64,000 nucleotides of DNA from Collinsella sp. AF23-4AC (GCF_003462685.1 NZ_QRVE01000002.1:198247-262246); one strand, 5' to 3'. Counted from the first letter of the stretch, positions 46,893 through 55,251 are shown. Notes: generated from the sequence alone by a model not told the origin. A program made the numbers and translations.

Positions 46893-49115
46893 CTACACGA
46901 TTTGATTCACGTGCGTCTCGTCGTCGAACTTGGCGGCGCCAGGCTCAACGTCCTGGGGAGCGGCGGCGTCCACCAGAGCCTGCTTGAGCTCGGTGTACTG
47001 ACGCTCGACCTCGCCCTCGGCCCAGACCTGGTCGGCGATAGCGTCGACCTGGCAGGCGGAGAACTTGTCCTCGGGCGTATGCGAGACCGGGTCGACCTTG
47101 TGCATGGTCAGCTCGTTGCACTTGCCGATCCACCACTGGTAGGTCATATAGACCGTGCCCTTGTTGATGCGGTCGCTCACGTCGGCGCGGCTGTATACCT
47201 GGCCGCGGCGGCTGTGGATCGAGACGATGTCGCCATTCTTGATGCCGCGTGCCTGGGCGTCCGCGGGATTCATGCGGACAAAGCCGGGCTCGTCGGCAAG
47301 CAGTGCCAGCGTCTTGCAGTTGCCGGTCATCGAGCGGCAGCTGTAGTGGCCGACCTCGCGGACGGTGCACAGGATGAGCGGGTACTCATCGTCGGGAAGC
47401 TCGGAGGGCGCCTCCCAGTCGTGTGCCATCAGGTTGGCGCGGCCGTCCTTGGTGGTGAACTTGCCACCAGCGAACATGTCGGCCGTGCCGTGGTCGTTCA
47501 CATCGGTGCTCTTGACGGGCCACTGGGCGTAGCCGCCCTCGGGAGCCATCTTCTCGTAGGTCGCGCCCACAAAGTTGGGGCACAGGCTAATGCACTCGTT
47601 CCAGATCTGCTCGGTGTTGTCGTAGTGCATGGGGTAGCCCATGCGCGTGGACAGGTCCGCGAAGATCTCCCAGTCGTGGCGGCACTCGCCCTTGGGCGGA
47701 ACGGCCGCGTCAAAGTGCTGGAAGCTACGGTCGGATGCGGTAAAGACACCCTCGTGCTCGCCCCAAGAGGTAGCGGGCAGGATGACGTCGGCGAGCATGG
47801 TCGTCTGCGTCATAAAGATGTCCTGGCAAATGAACAGATCCAGCTCGGAGAGCGTCTTGCGCATGCCGGCCGAATCGGGCTCGGTCTGCACCGGGTCCTC
47901 GCCGTAGTTGTAGAAGCAGTGCACCTTGCCCTCGTCGACCAGGTGGCCCAGGTCGGTGAGCTTGTAGCCCTCCTCGAGCGGGAGCTTTTCCTCGGGCACG
48001 CCCCAAGCCTTGGCAAACTTGGCACGCACTGCGGGGTCGGTGACTTTCTGGTAGCCAGGGTACAGGTTGGGCAGCATGCCCATATCGCAGGAGCCCTGAA
48101 CGTTATTCTGACCGCGCACGGGCGCGAGGCCGGAATTGGGTTTGCCGATCTGGCCGGCAACGCAGGCGATGGAGGCGATGGTGTGCACCGTCTTCAGGTT
48201 CTGCTTCTGCTGGCATACGCCCATGCCCCAGCCAATGATGGCAGAGGGCTTCGCCGTGGCGTACATCTCGGCAGCTTGGTGGATCAGCGCGGGATCGACA
48301 CCCGTGATGTCCTGTACGGATTCGGGAGTGTAGTTCTTGATGGTCTCCCACCACTCGTCAAAGCCGTTCGTGTGCTCGGCGACGAATTCCTTGTCGTAGA
48401 GGCCATCGTTGACAAGACAGTTAGCAAAGGCGTTGAGGAATGCGACGTTGCAACCGTTCTTGATCGGAAGGTAGATATCGGCGATACGCGCGGTTTCGAT
48501 ATGGCGCGGGTCGGCGACGATGATCTTGCAACCCTTTTCTTTGGCTCGCACGATACGCCTTGCGACGATGGGGTGCGAATCGGCAGGGTTATAGCCGAAG
48601 AGGAAAATGCAGCCCGCATCCTCCATACCGGGGATGGAGCATGACATGCAACCTGAACCAACCGTGTCCATCAGACCGAGGACAGTAGGGCCGTGTCAAG
48701 TACGGGCGCAGTTGTCCACGCTGTGGGTGCCGATGCACGCACGCGTAAACTTCTGCATGACGTAGTTCGCCTCATTGCCGCCGCCTCGCGAAGAGCCGGT
48801 GGTCATGACAGCGTTAGGACCATATTCGTCAATTATGGCCTGCATCTTAGATGCGGTGAAATCCAGTGCCTCGTCCCAGCTTACGCGCTCAAGATCCGCG
48901 CCCTTAGTGCGGCGGATCATCGGGTGCAGTACGCGAGGAGTCAAGATCTTGGTGTCGTTGATGAAGTCGTAGCCGCTCATGCCCTTAAGGCACAGCTCGC
49001 TCTGGTTGGTGATGCCGTTGAGCGGTTCGGTACCCACGACCTGGCCGTTTTGGACCAAGAGGTTAAACTGGCAACCGGCGCCGCAATACGGGCAGATCAC
49101 TTTATGCTTCTCCAT
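46893..49115 (-). CDS. fdhF: Formate dehydrogenase H, selenocysteine-containing (in-frame TGA at 48696-48698)
   Basis: Oxidises formate to CO2 for the hydrogenlyase complex. Conceptual length is 740 residues, read through a TGA at codon 140. Starting at the ATG at 49115 (AGGAGGG four to five bases upstream), the [4Fe-4S] ligands fall at Cys8, 11, 15 and 42, Lys44 follows, and Sec140-His141 sit in CARTUHGPTVLGLMD. Every one of these numbers matches E. coli FdhF. The active-site Arg region APVRGQNNVQGSCDMG is present. Without readthrough the locus would look like two broken genes (upstream about 139 codons, downstream 592). A SECIS-like hairpin follows the TGA. It is cotranscribed with hydN upstream. 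Confidence 0.97.
48655..48698 (-). promoter_or_regulatory. SECIS element of fdhF with its UGA
   Basis: In the minus-strand transcript the UGA is followed by exactly 18 bases and then GGUCUG (48672-48677), the apical-loop motif of the E. coli fdhF element at the same distance. A GUCC/GGAC stem (48666-48683) closes the loop, and outer AC/GU pairs extend it. Confidence 0.88.
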
Positions 49116-49190
49116 GACACCCTCCTTCCTTTCTCTGCTACCGAATACTCGGTACTTATTTGACAATCATTGGGCCTGTCGCCCCAACAC

Positions 49191-49709
49191 TTACGCCTCG
49201 TTTTCGATGGTGGCGCGGGCACGCTCGGCAGTCAGTTCTGCCAGACGCTCCTCGTCTACCAGGGTGAGGCCCTTGGTCGGGCACGCCTCGGCACACGCCG
49301 GACCGCCGGGACGGTCCACGCACAGGTCGCACTTGAGCACGAAGCTCTTAGTCTGCGAACCCACGCGAACGTCACCCATCAAGACGGGGACCTGCGTGGT
49401 CGCCACGCTCACGGCGCCAAAGGGGCATGCCATAACGCAGCTCTTGCAACCGATGCAGTTGTCCTCGTTGACGCCGATACGATGGTTCTTTGGATCAAAG
49501 AACAAGGCGCCCGTAGGACAGGCCTTCGCGCACGGAGCGTCCTCGCAGTGGTGACATGCCACCGGCGCGGAGATCTCGTAGGTGCGCGTTACGCGTAAGC
49601 GAGGTGCGGCGATGTTGCCGGGAATATCGTGTGCCTCGATGCACGCCGCCATACAGGTTTGGCACCCAATGCAGCGTGAAGAATCAGCCACGACTCGTTT
49701 ATTGCCCAT
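49191..49709 (-). CDS. hydN: Four-cluster ferredoxin of the formate dehydrogenase (HydN/HycB-like)
   Basis: A 172-residue polyferredoxin (E. coli HydN 175). The motifs are CIGCQTCMAACIEAH, CHHCEDAPCAKACP, CIGCKSCVMACPFGA and CDLCVDRPGGPACAEACP. It likely accepts electrons from FdhF and passes them to HyfA. It is the first gene of the operon. The ATG at 49709 has CAGGAGGGAG ten bases upstream; the longer in-frame reading upstream covers the leader structure and is not coding. Confidence 0.9.
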   Translation of the reverse strand: MGNKRVVADSSRCIGCQTCMAACIEAHDIPGNIAAPRLRVTRTYEISAPVACHHCEDAPCAKACPTGALFFDPKNHRIGVNEDNCIGCKSCVMACPFGAVSVATTQVPVLMGDVRVGSQTKSFVLKCDLCVDRPGGPACAEACPTKGLTLVDEERLAELTAERARATIENEA

Positions 49710-49733
49710 GTTGTTCACTCCCTCCTGAATCCC

Positions 49734-49784
49734 ATGCCGGAGAGACCCTGCCGACGTTGCCCCGGACCGCCCGTGGTCCGGCAT
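49734..49784 (-). promoter_or_regulatory. Leader with mutually exclusive hairpins before hydN
   Basis: ATGCCGG/CCGGCAT (49734-49740 with 49778-49784) can form, or CCGGACC/GGTCCGG (49762-49781). Both use bases 49778-49781, so they compete. The element ends about 25 bases before the hydN start and its CTCTCC stretch can pair with the ribosome site. No known riboswitch class is recognised. Confidence 0.4.
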
Positions 49785-49887
49785 CGGCGTATCGAGTGCA
49801 TGCGGCGAAACAGGCACTTCGATAGAATTCCTCCAACGATATACAGGTTAAATATACGCAGTTGCAGGGGGCAAACTTGAGCATAGG

Positions 49888-49913
49888 CCCTGCAATACGG
49901 GTGTATTGCAGGG
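49888..49913. promoter_or_regulatory. 26-base palindrome in the hydN/antitoxin divergent spacer
   Basis: Arms CCCTGCAATAC and GTATTGCAGGG with a four-base centre. It lies 180-200 bases upstream of hydN and about 230 from the antitoxin gene, and looks like an operator for a dimeric regulator. A second imperfect dyad GTGTATTACAC is near 49958. I see no convincing -24/-12 or -35/-10 for hydN in this 429-base spacer. Confidence 0.5.
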
Positions 49914-50072
49914 GTTTTGGCAGGTTGGAATTATTCTCGATAGGATATAAAGGCGAGTGTATTACACGCGTACGTCCGAGAGAGATTTTGCGCTCATTTC
50001 TGAAGGATGTAGTACGTTTGTAATATCGTTTACACTCAATTACTCTAGTGCAATAAAGTAGTGGTTGTAAGA

Positions 50073-50101
50073 TTGACTATTATTAGCCGATGCTGTATTT
50101 G
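50073..50101 (+). promoter_or_regulatory. Predicted promoter of the toxin-antitoxin pair
   Basis: -35 TTGACT (50073-50078), 17-base spacer, -10 TATTTG. TTGACTATT occurs twice, at 50073 and 50099, as a possible binding site for antitoxin autoregulation. Confidence 0.45.
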
Positions 50102-50138
50102 ACTATTCAAATTGCACGCTCATTAAGGGAGGCCAGTG

Positions 50139-50462
50139 ATGTCATCGACTCAAAAACGAGCCATCCTGCAGGTGCGCATTCGCGAGGAAGACAAGCAGCA
50201 TGCCGAGCGTCTCTACGACGCCATGGGCACATCGCTCGCCGAGGCCGTGCGCCTTTTTGTCGCGCAGAGCATTTTGATGCGCAAGCTCCCCTTTCAGCCG
50301 GTCGCCGTGCGCACAAAGGACGGCACCGCCGCCTATGGATCGCTCAAAGCATATGGAGATCCCAATCGCCGCTCCGAGGAGCGCAATGCCTGGATTGAAT
50401 ACCTTGCCACAGAAAGCGACGATTCGATTTTGGGTCCCGAGGAAGTAGATATCCATGAGTAG
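50139..50462 (+). CDS. RelB/DinJ-family antitoxin
   Basis: A 107-residue protein. The N-terminal ribbon-helix-helix reads KRAILQVRIREEDKQHAERL, then YDAMGTSLAEAVRLFVAQS, which is the RelB/DinJ signature. The C-terminal tail is acidic and would wrap the toxin. The ATG at 50139 has GGAGG six bases upstream. It overlaps the downstream PIN gene by eight bases, so the two are coupled. It should repress its own promoter. DinJ-type antitoxins usually pair with RelE/YafQ toxins, so a PIN partner is less common. Confidence 0.85.
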   Translation: MSSTQKRAILQVRIREEDKQHAERLYDAMGTSLAEAVRLFVAQSILMRKLPFQPVAVRTKDGTAAYGSLKAYGDPNRRSEERNAWIEYLATESDDSILGPEEVDIHE

Positions 50463-50931
50463 CACCATCATCGACGAGACCGTCATCCTACGCTATCTGC
50501 TTGACGACGACGAAGTTCTGTCACCGCGCGCCGCCAAGGTCATCGCCACGCGCACTGCTCGCGTCTACCCCGAAATCATCACGCGCGTCGTGGTCACGCT
50601 GCGCGACGTCTATAAGGTTCCCCGCGTTGAGATTGCTGCGGCCATGAAAAGGCTGCTCGATGACGTCATGGTCGACGAGCCCACCGTTGTCGCCCTTGCC
50701 GTCAAACTCTTTGGCAAGACCCATATGGACTTTTCCGACTGCCTCCTCGCAGCCCGAACCGCCATCTACAACGATGATGTCGTGAGCTTTGGCAAGCCCA
50801 TCATCCAAGGCATGATCGATTACCGCCGCAAGCGCCAAACCGCTGCCGAAGCCCGCGACCGCGCCGCCGAAGCCCGCAGCCGAAGCACCGACTCCACCAT
50901 CGACAAGCTCCGCCACCGCGGTCGCAGCTAA
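50455..50931 (+). CDS. PIN-domain toxin
   Basis: A 158-residue putative metal-dependent ribonuclease. The PIN acidic residues are visible: Asp7 in IIDETVILRYLLDDDE, Glu near 41 in VYPEIITRVVVTL, and Asp in MDFSDCLLAAR near 98. The first motif has DET in place of the usual DTN. The last 30 residues form an Arg/Ala-rich repeat (AEARDRAAEARSRS) that is likely a charged helix. Its translation is coupled to the antitoxin. The RNA target is unknown. Confidence 0.85.
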   Translation: MSSTIIDETVILRYLLDDDEVLSPRAAKVIATRTARVYPEIITRVVVTLRDVYKVPRVEIAAAMKRLLDDVMVDEPTVVALAVKLFGKTHMDFSDCLLAARTAIYNDDVVSFGKPIIQGMIDYRRKRQTAAEARDRAAEARSRSTDSTIDKLRHRGRS

Positions 50932-50948
50932 CCCCATCCCCACCTAAG

Positions 50949-51008
50949 TTGCGGTGAAATAGTTCCGTTTAGGCTTATTCGCGCTTTTCAGAAACTACTT
51001 CACCGCGA
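50949..51008. repeat. TTGCGGTG palindrome, copy 4 (degenerate)
   Basis: TTGCGGTGAAATAGTTCC on the left and GAAACTACTTCACCGCGA on the right, with several mismatches. It starts 17 bases after the toxin gene. Confidence 0.75.
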
Positions 51009-51073
51009 CTTCTACGTTGGCCATCCGAAACCGGCGGCCTTGGACCGCGAAGCACGCCGTTCGCCACAAAATG

Positions 51074-51211
51074 GGCCCATCTACTACGTTTAACCGATTA
51101 CCCTCGACCATACCGAAATCCGAAATATCAAAACAGCTGGTAGACGGCTTGCCGATTTTCCGAAAATGCCGCTATGGTCGACCCCTGCAGGCCAAACGTA
51201 GTAGATGGGCC
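51074..51211. repeat. Large nested palindrome with conserved core (family B, copy 2)
   Basis: The outer arms are 18 bases and exact (51074-51091 and 51194-51211), containing CATCTACTACGTTT. An inner CGACCAT/ATGGTCG pair lies at 51105-51111 and 51174-51180. The minus-strand interior aligns without gaps to the core at 11.68-11.76 kb, including AAGCCGTCTACC. The outer arms of the two copies are unrelated. Confidence 0.85.
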
Positions 51212-51349
51212 GCTTTCGTGGCCCAACACCAGACCGGTCATTTTGTGACAGGGCTTTTTTGGCCACATTTGCCAGCCGATCGCTAGAGCAGTCAAATAGC
51301 CCGCTCCAAATTAGCTACCCCGGCCTTTAATGGGCTCGCAAAAGCCAAA

Positions 51350-51373
51350 AGACAGTCCGTATTTCACCGCAAC
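51350..51373. repeat. Half copy of the TTGCGGTG palindrome
   Basis: GACAGTCCGTATTTCACCGCAA matches the right arm of copy 2 at 13.18 kb with one change, but has no partner arm. A nearby CCAAATTAGCTA (about 51307) is the reverse complement of TAGCTAATTTGG at 11467. Confidence 0.65.
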
Positions 51374-51388
51374 TTAGGTGGGCGCGGA

Positions 51389-51411
51389 GCGGGTTCGATT
51401 CCCGTCGCCCG
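51389..51411 (+). other. Inverted 23-base fragment of the tRNA-Gly 3' end
   Basis: This plus-strand stretch is identical to the T-arm and acceptor strand of the tRNA-Gly at 51473-51546, but in opposite orientation and about 70 bases away. It resembles an attachment-site scar or a rearranged tRNA duplicate. Confidence 0.7.
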
Positions 51412-51472
51412 GCGCGTAAACGAAAACAGCTCTGATCCCCAAAGAAAACCAAAGCCGTTAAAACAATTCTTA

Positions 51473-51546
51473 TGGAGCGGGCGACGGGAATCGAACCCGC
51501 GTCATCAGCTTGGAAGGCTGGGGTTCTACCATTGAACTACGCCCGC
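51473..51546 (-). tRNA. tRNA-Gly (UCC)
   Basis: GCGGGCG acceptor pairing with CGCCCGC-T-CCA (CCA encoded). The anticodon arm is CAGC-CTTCCAA-GCTG with anticodon TCC, the T loop is TTCGATT, and the length is 74 bases. Confidence 0.95.
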
Positions 51547-51552
51547 AAGATA

Positions 51553-51629
51553 TGGTCGGGACGACAGGATTTGAACCTGCGACATCCTGCTCCCAAAGCA
51601 GGCGCGCTACCAAACTGCGCCACGTCCCG
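51553..51629 (-). tRNA. tRNA-Pro (UGG)
   Basis: CGGGACG acceptor pairing with CGTCCCG-A-CCA. The anticodon arm is CCTGC-TTTGGGA-GCAGG with anticodon TGG, the T loop is TTCAAAT, and the length is 77 bases. It is six bases upstream of tRNA-Gly and probably cotranscribed. Confidence 0.95.
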
Positions 51630-51720
51630 AAGGTGTTGAGCAGCTAAGGTCTAAACCTTGCGTGTCCCAAAGCGAAGGAAATTATAGGGGAGACTCACCG
51701 CCTGTGCAAGCGCAGAAACC

Positions 51721-53079
51721 CTAGCTCCTCGAATGTGCGACAAACTTGCTGTGGAGCAGACCGATCACAAAGGCAACTACGGCGACCGGCGCCCACGCGG
51801 CACCGATGTCTGCCAGGGGTAGCGCATCAAACGGCAGCCACGTGCCCGCAAAGAACGCATCGCGGACCGAGGTGATCACACTCTGCACAGCAACGACGCC
51901 GCCGACCCAGACCCACACCTGCGGATGAGCGTCGCAAAAGCCGTGCACCAGGCCCATAAGCACCAGCACAATGGCAACGGGGTACAAAGCGTTGAGCATG
52001 GGCACCGAGAACATAAGGATCATGTCGAGACCCACGTTGGAAAGCACGCACGAAAACGCCGCGAACACAAAGGCGAGAACCGCAAAGGGACGGCGCATGG
52101 CCTCCTCGGACGCCTCCGCTCCCCCTTCGACCACATACGTCTCGCAGAAGTAACGCGAGCAGCAGCTGATGAGGCCGATGCACACGTTCATGCAGGCGAG
52201 GAAAAAGATCGCAAAGACCACAACCGTGCCGGCAAGGCCAAAGTGCATGGAGGCCGAGCGAGCAAGGATGGCAGCGCCGTTGATGGCGTCGGGCATCACA
52301 GTGCCGAGTTGCATACCGGCAAGGGCCAGACCGCAGTAGATGATGGCCATGAGCACGCCGGCGATCACGCCGGAGCGCGAGATCTCGAAGGCCACGCGCT
52401 TGTCGTCGGTCACGCCCAGCTCGTGAATGGTCTCGGCGATGATGATGCCAAAGGCGAGCGACGCGAGCAGGTCCATGGTCTGATAGCCGGTCAAAAAGCC
52501 CTGCACGGCAACACCGGCATTATAGGGAGCCTGCGGCGCGGCAGCGGGACCCAGCGGCGAGACCACGGCAGCGCCCACGACCAATACGATAAGGGCGATG
52601 AGCGCGGGGCCCGTAATGCGGCCGAGTACGCGTGTGATGACGCCGGGGCGCAGCGTGAGCGCAAACGCGATGACAAAGAAGCCGACGGCAAACACCAGGC
52701 GAGCCGTGCCGAGCGAGACGCCCTCGGGCAGCAGCGGCACCAACATCTCGAAGGCCGTGGAGCTCGTGCGCGGAATGGCCAGGCACGGGCCGATAGCCAG
52801 GTAGACCGCCGCGACAAAGAACTCGCCGAACTTGGGGTGCACGCGGCCGGCAAGCTCGCGCGCCGTTCCGGCAAGTGCCACGGCGATAAAGCCCATGACG
52901 GGCAGGCCGATGGCAGCGATGAGAAAGCCGAGCATGGCGACCGTCGTGGCAGAACCCGCCTGCAGCGCCAGCAGCGGCGGAATAATGAGGTTACCGGCGC
53001 CAAAGAGCATCGAGAACAGGGCGATGCCGACGGTGACGACATGGTCGGAGCGCAGACCACGCGGGGCGGATGAAGCCAT
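51721..53079 (-). CDS. brnQ: Branched-chain amino acid transporter (LIVCS family)
   Basis: Cation-coupled importer of Leu, Ile and Val in the cytoplasmic membrane. It is 452 residues with about 12 helices. Family markers are LFSMLFGAGNLIIPPLLAL near the N-terminus and GPCLAIPRTSSTAFEM. GYQTMDLLASLAFGIIIAE and ACMNVCIGLISCCSRYF follow. The start at 53079 is chosen for the GGTGG six bases upstream; the longer in-frame reading is Arg/Cys-rich and crosses a terminator. It is a single gene between tRNA-Pro and the second selenium cluster. Confidence 0.93.
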   Translation of the reverse strand: MASSAPRGLRSDHVVTVGIALFSMLFGAGNLIIPPLLALQAGSATTVAMLGFLIAAIGLPVMGFIAVALAGTARELAGRVHPKFGEFFVAAVYLAIGPCLAIPRTSSTAFEMLVPLLPEGVSLGTARLVFAVGFFVIAFALTLRPGVITRVLGRITGPALIALIVLVVGAAVVSPLGPAAAPQAPYNAGVAVQGFLTGYQTMDLLASLAFGIIIAETIHELGVTDDKRVAFEISRSGVIAGVLMAIIYCGLALAGMQLGTVMPDAINGAAILARSASMHFGLAGTVVVFAIFFLACMNVCIGLISCCSRYFCETYVVEGGAEASEEAMRRPFAVLAFVFAAFSCVLSNVGLDMILMFSVPMLNALYPVAIVLVLMGLVHGFCDAHPQVWVWVGGVVAVQSVITSVRDAFFAGTWLPFDALPLADIGAAWAPVAVVAFVIGLLHSKFVAHSRS

Positions 53080-53102
53080 GGGACCACCTTTCGGGTCGAA
53101 AC

Positions 53103-53133
53103 AAAAACGGGACGGGCAAAAACACCCGTCCCG
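53103..53133 (-). terminator. Terminator of the second selenium cluster
   Basis: Minus-strand stem CGGGACGGG/CCCGTCCCG with an eight-base loop, followed by TTTTTG, about 23 bases after the aminotransferase stop. Confidence 0.88.
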
Positions 53134-53156
53134 CAAGTATAAACGGTCTAGCAGCT

Positions 53157-54296
53157 TTAGCAGGCTAAATCGCACAGAGCATCGACAACCGTATCGACTT
53201 CTTCGGTCGTGTTGAAATACCCAAACGAGAAGCGGACAACGCCCTGGCGCTCGGTCCCCAGCGCACGGTGCATGAGCGGGGCGCAATGGGCGCCGGGGCG
53301 CGTCGCAATCCCCCACCCTTGCATGAGCGCATCCGAGATCTCGGCAGAGTCGATATCGCCAACGTTGAGCGACACGATCGCCGAGCGCACGGGTTGGTCA
53401 AACGCACCGTAGAGCTTAATCCCCGGAATCTTGCGCACACCGGCAAGGAAGCGATCAGCGAGCGCACGCTCGTGGGCAGCAATCGCCTCGACCCCACCCT
53501 GGGCCTCGATAAAGTCGAGGCCGGCAGAAAGGCCCGCGATGCCGTGACCGTTGAGCGTGCCCGCCTCCAAGCGCGTAGGCCACTCAAGCGGCTGCAGTGG
53601 GTCGAAGCTGTGCACGCCCGTGCCGCCCATGGCCCACGGAGACACGTCAATGCCCTCTGCCACGGCCAGGCCGCCGGTCCCCTGCGGACCCATGAGCCCC
53701 TTGTGGCCGGTAAAGCACACCACGTCGAGCCCCATGGCCTGCATATCGATATGCGCCGTGCCGGCAGACTGCGAGGCATCGACGATCACCAGCGCGCCGG
53801 CCGCATGGGCCATGGCAGCCACGCGCGCAATGTCGACCGCGTTGCCGGTCACATTGGAGGCGTGCGTCACCACCACGGCACGCGTGCCCGGCGTGACCAG
53901 CTGCTCGAGCTCGTCGTAGTCGAGCACGCCGTTCGCGTCGCAGCCCACATGCTCAACGGTCACGTCCTGCTCTACCGCCAGGCGGTTGAGCGGACGCAGC
54001 ACGGAGTTGTGCTCGAGCACCGTCGTGACCACGCGGTCGCCGGGGCGCACCACACCATTGATGACGGTGTTGAGCGCCGCGGTGGAGTTGGGCGTAAAGC
54101 ACACATGGTCCGCCCTCGGGCAACCCAAAAGGCGCGCAAGCTTGGCGCGGCAGCCGTGGATGGTACGCGCCGCATCGAGCGCACCCGACGTGGCGCCGCG
54201 CCCGGCATTGCCGAGCGAGCACATCGCCTGCGTCACGGCATCGATGACCGCCTGCGGCTTGTGCATGGTCGTCGCCGCGTTATCCAGGTAGATCAT
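53157..54296 (-). CDS. Class V aminotransferase, cysteine-desulfurase-like (EF2568 type)
   Basis: A 379-residue PLP enzyme. It starts MIYLDNAATTMHKPQAVI. VCFTPNSTAALNTVING and TVLEHNSVLRPL are the cofactor and substrate segments. The PLP lysine is in CFTGHKGLMGPQGTGGL near residue 200. A Cys lies in the mobile loop PGAHCAPLMHRALG near the C-terminus. It resembles the family named after Enterococcus EF2568, found beside SelD, YedF and DUF3343 in selenium-dependent Mo hydroxylase clusters. It probably mobilises sulphur or selenium. Its ATG overlaps the DUF3343 stop by four bases. Confidence 0.88.
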   Translation of the reverse strand: MIYLDNAATTMHKPQAVIDAVTQAMCSLGNAGRGATSGALDAARTIHGCRAKLARLLGCPRADHVCFTPNSTAALNTVINGVVRPGDRVVTTVLEHNSVLRPLNRLAVEQDVTVEHVGCDANGVLDYDELEQLVTPGTRAVVVTHASNVTGNAVDIARVAAMAHAAGALVIVDASQSAGTAHIDMQAMGLDVVCFTGHKGLMGPQGTGGLAVAEGIDVSPWAMGGTGVHSFDPLQPLEWPTRLEAGTLNGHGIAGLSAGLDFIEAQGGVEAIAAHERALADRFLAGVRKIPGIKLYGAFDQPVRSAIVSLNVGDIDSAEISDALMQGWGIATRPGAHCAPLMHRALGTERQGVVRFSFGYFNTTEEVDTVVDALCDLAC

Positions 54297-54544
54297 CGCA
54301 CGACCTCCCACATATCAATCACGGTATAGCCCTCGGTGGGAATGCCCGCTGCGGCAAGCTCGCCGCGCAGCAGTTCCTCATCGGCAGGCAACGCCTTCCA
54401 CGCCAGACCGCAGCCGGCAGCGACCTCCCCGGGTACGGGAATCGTTCGCCCGGGAAGGCCGCGCTCGATGCACAGGGACTCGCAGCCCATGGCGGCCGCC
54501 GTGGTGGGAAACGTGATGACAAGCGCCGGGCACTTCTCCCTCAT
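54293..54544 (-). CDS. DUF3343 protein (putative Se/S carrier)
   Basis: An 83-residue protein. It is the single-domain form: PALVITFPTTAAAMGCESLC, PGRTIPVPGEVAAGCGLAWK, ending YTVIDMWEV. The conserved AGCG cysteine is the proposed carrier residue. GGAG lies seven bases before the ATG at 54544. It lies 19 bases after yedF and overlaps the aminotransferase, a layout known from Enterococcus faecalis selenium clusters. Confidence 0.85.
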   Translation of the reverse strand: MREKCPALVITFPTTAAAMGCESLCIERGLPGRTIPVPGEVAAGCGLAWKALPADEELLRGELAAAGIPTEGYTVIDMWEVVR

Positions 54545-54563
54545 GGCAACTCCAACCAATACG

Positions 54564-55190
54564 CTACGGGCGCACAACGCGCACGGCCTGCTCCATCTTC
54601 TCCACGATCACGTACATGTTGGTGACCTCGCCCACCGCAAGCTGGTCTTTAATGCCATAGTGGTCGAGGCAGGTACCGCAGGTGAGAATCTCGACACCCT
54701 GCTCCGCCAGGCCCTTCAGGTCGTCGAGCACCGGAGAGCCCTCTACGGTGAGCTTGGCACCACCGTTGTAGAACAGCATAGTCGCGGGCAGCTCCTCCTG
54801 CTGCGTCACGGCAAAGATGAAGGCCTTCATGAGCTTGTGGCCCAGCTCGTCGTCGCCACGGCCCATGCAGTCGGTGTAGACGGAAATGACGAGCTTGCCC
54901 TTGCCGGCGTTGGCGTCGCAGAAGGCAGCGCCATCCTGCTCGGGATTGGCCACGGCAACGGCGCCAGAAGTCGCCACGGTCACGTGCCACTCGGCGTCAG
55001 AAACCTTCTCGACCGAGGCCGTGCAGCCCTTCTCCTGCGCCATCTTGGAGATGTTCTTGACAGCGGTCTCGTTGTCGACCGAGGTCACCACGGCACCCTC
55101 GCCATTGAGCTGCTTCAGGGCTTTGAGCGTCTTGACGACGGGCAGCGGGCAGGCATCGCCCATGGCATTGACTTCAATTTTGGTAGACAT
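54564..55190 (-). CDS. yedF: Selenium metabolism protein YedF
   Basis: A 208-residue two-domain protein. Residues 1-75 are a TusA/SirA fold with DACPLPVVKTLKAL, carrying the carrier-type Cys in CPLP. Residues 95-208 are a DsrE-like fold with ISVYTDCMGRGDDELGHKLM and LTCGTCLDHYG. The family is found only in genomes with SelD and is thought to deliver reduced selenium. The start at 55190 has AAAGGA eight bases upstream; the longer in-frame reading lacks support. A small ACCGTTC hairpin (about 55210-55227) lies between selD and yedF. Confidence 0.9.
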   Translation of the reverse strand: MSTKIEVNAMGDACPLPVVKTLKALKQLNGEGAVVTSVDNETAVKNISKMAQEKGCTASVEKVSDAEWHVTVATSGAVAVANPEQDGAAFCDANAGKGKLVISVYTDCMGRGDDELGHKLMKAFIFAVTQQEELPATMLFYNGGAKLTVEGSPVLDDLKGLAEQGVEILTCGTCLDHYGIKDQLAVGEVTNMYVIVEKMEQAVRVVRP

Positions 55191-55251
55191 AGCAAATTCC
55201 TTTCGAAAGAACCGTTCTAGAGAACGGTAAACAGTTACATAAACGTGCGGG

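Noticed and set aside
46893-49166. fdhF as a pseudogene broken by a stop.
   Set aside because: The stop is TGA at the Sec position with a SECIS hairpin, and selABCD are present.
49710-49900. A sigma-54/FhlA-controlled promoter as in E. coli.
   Set aside because: No GG/GC -24/-12 pair at suitable spacing was found.
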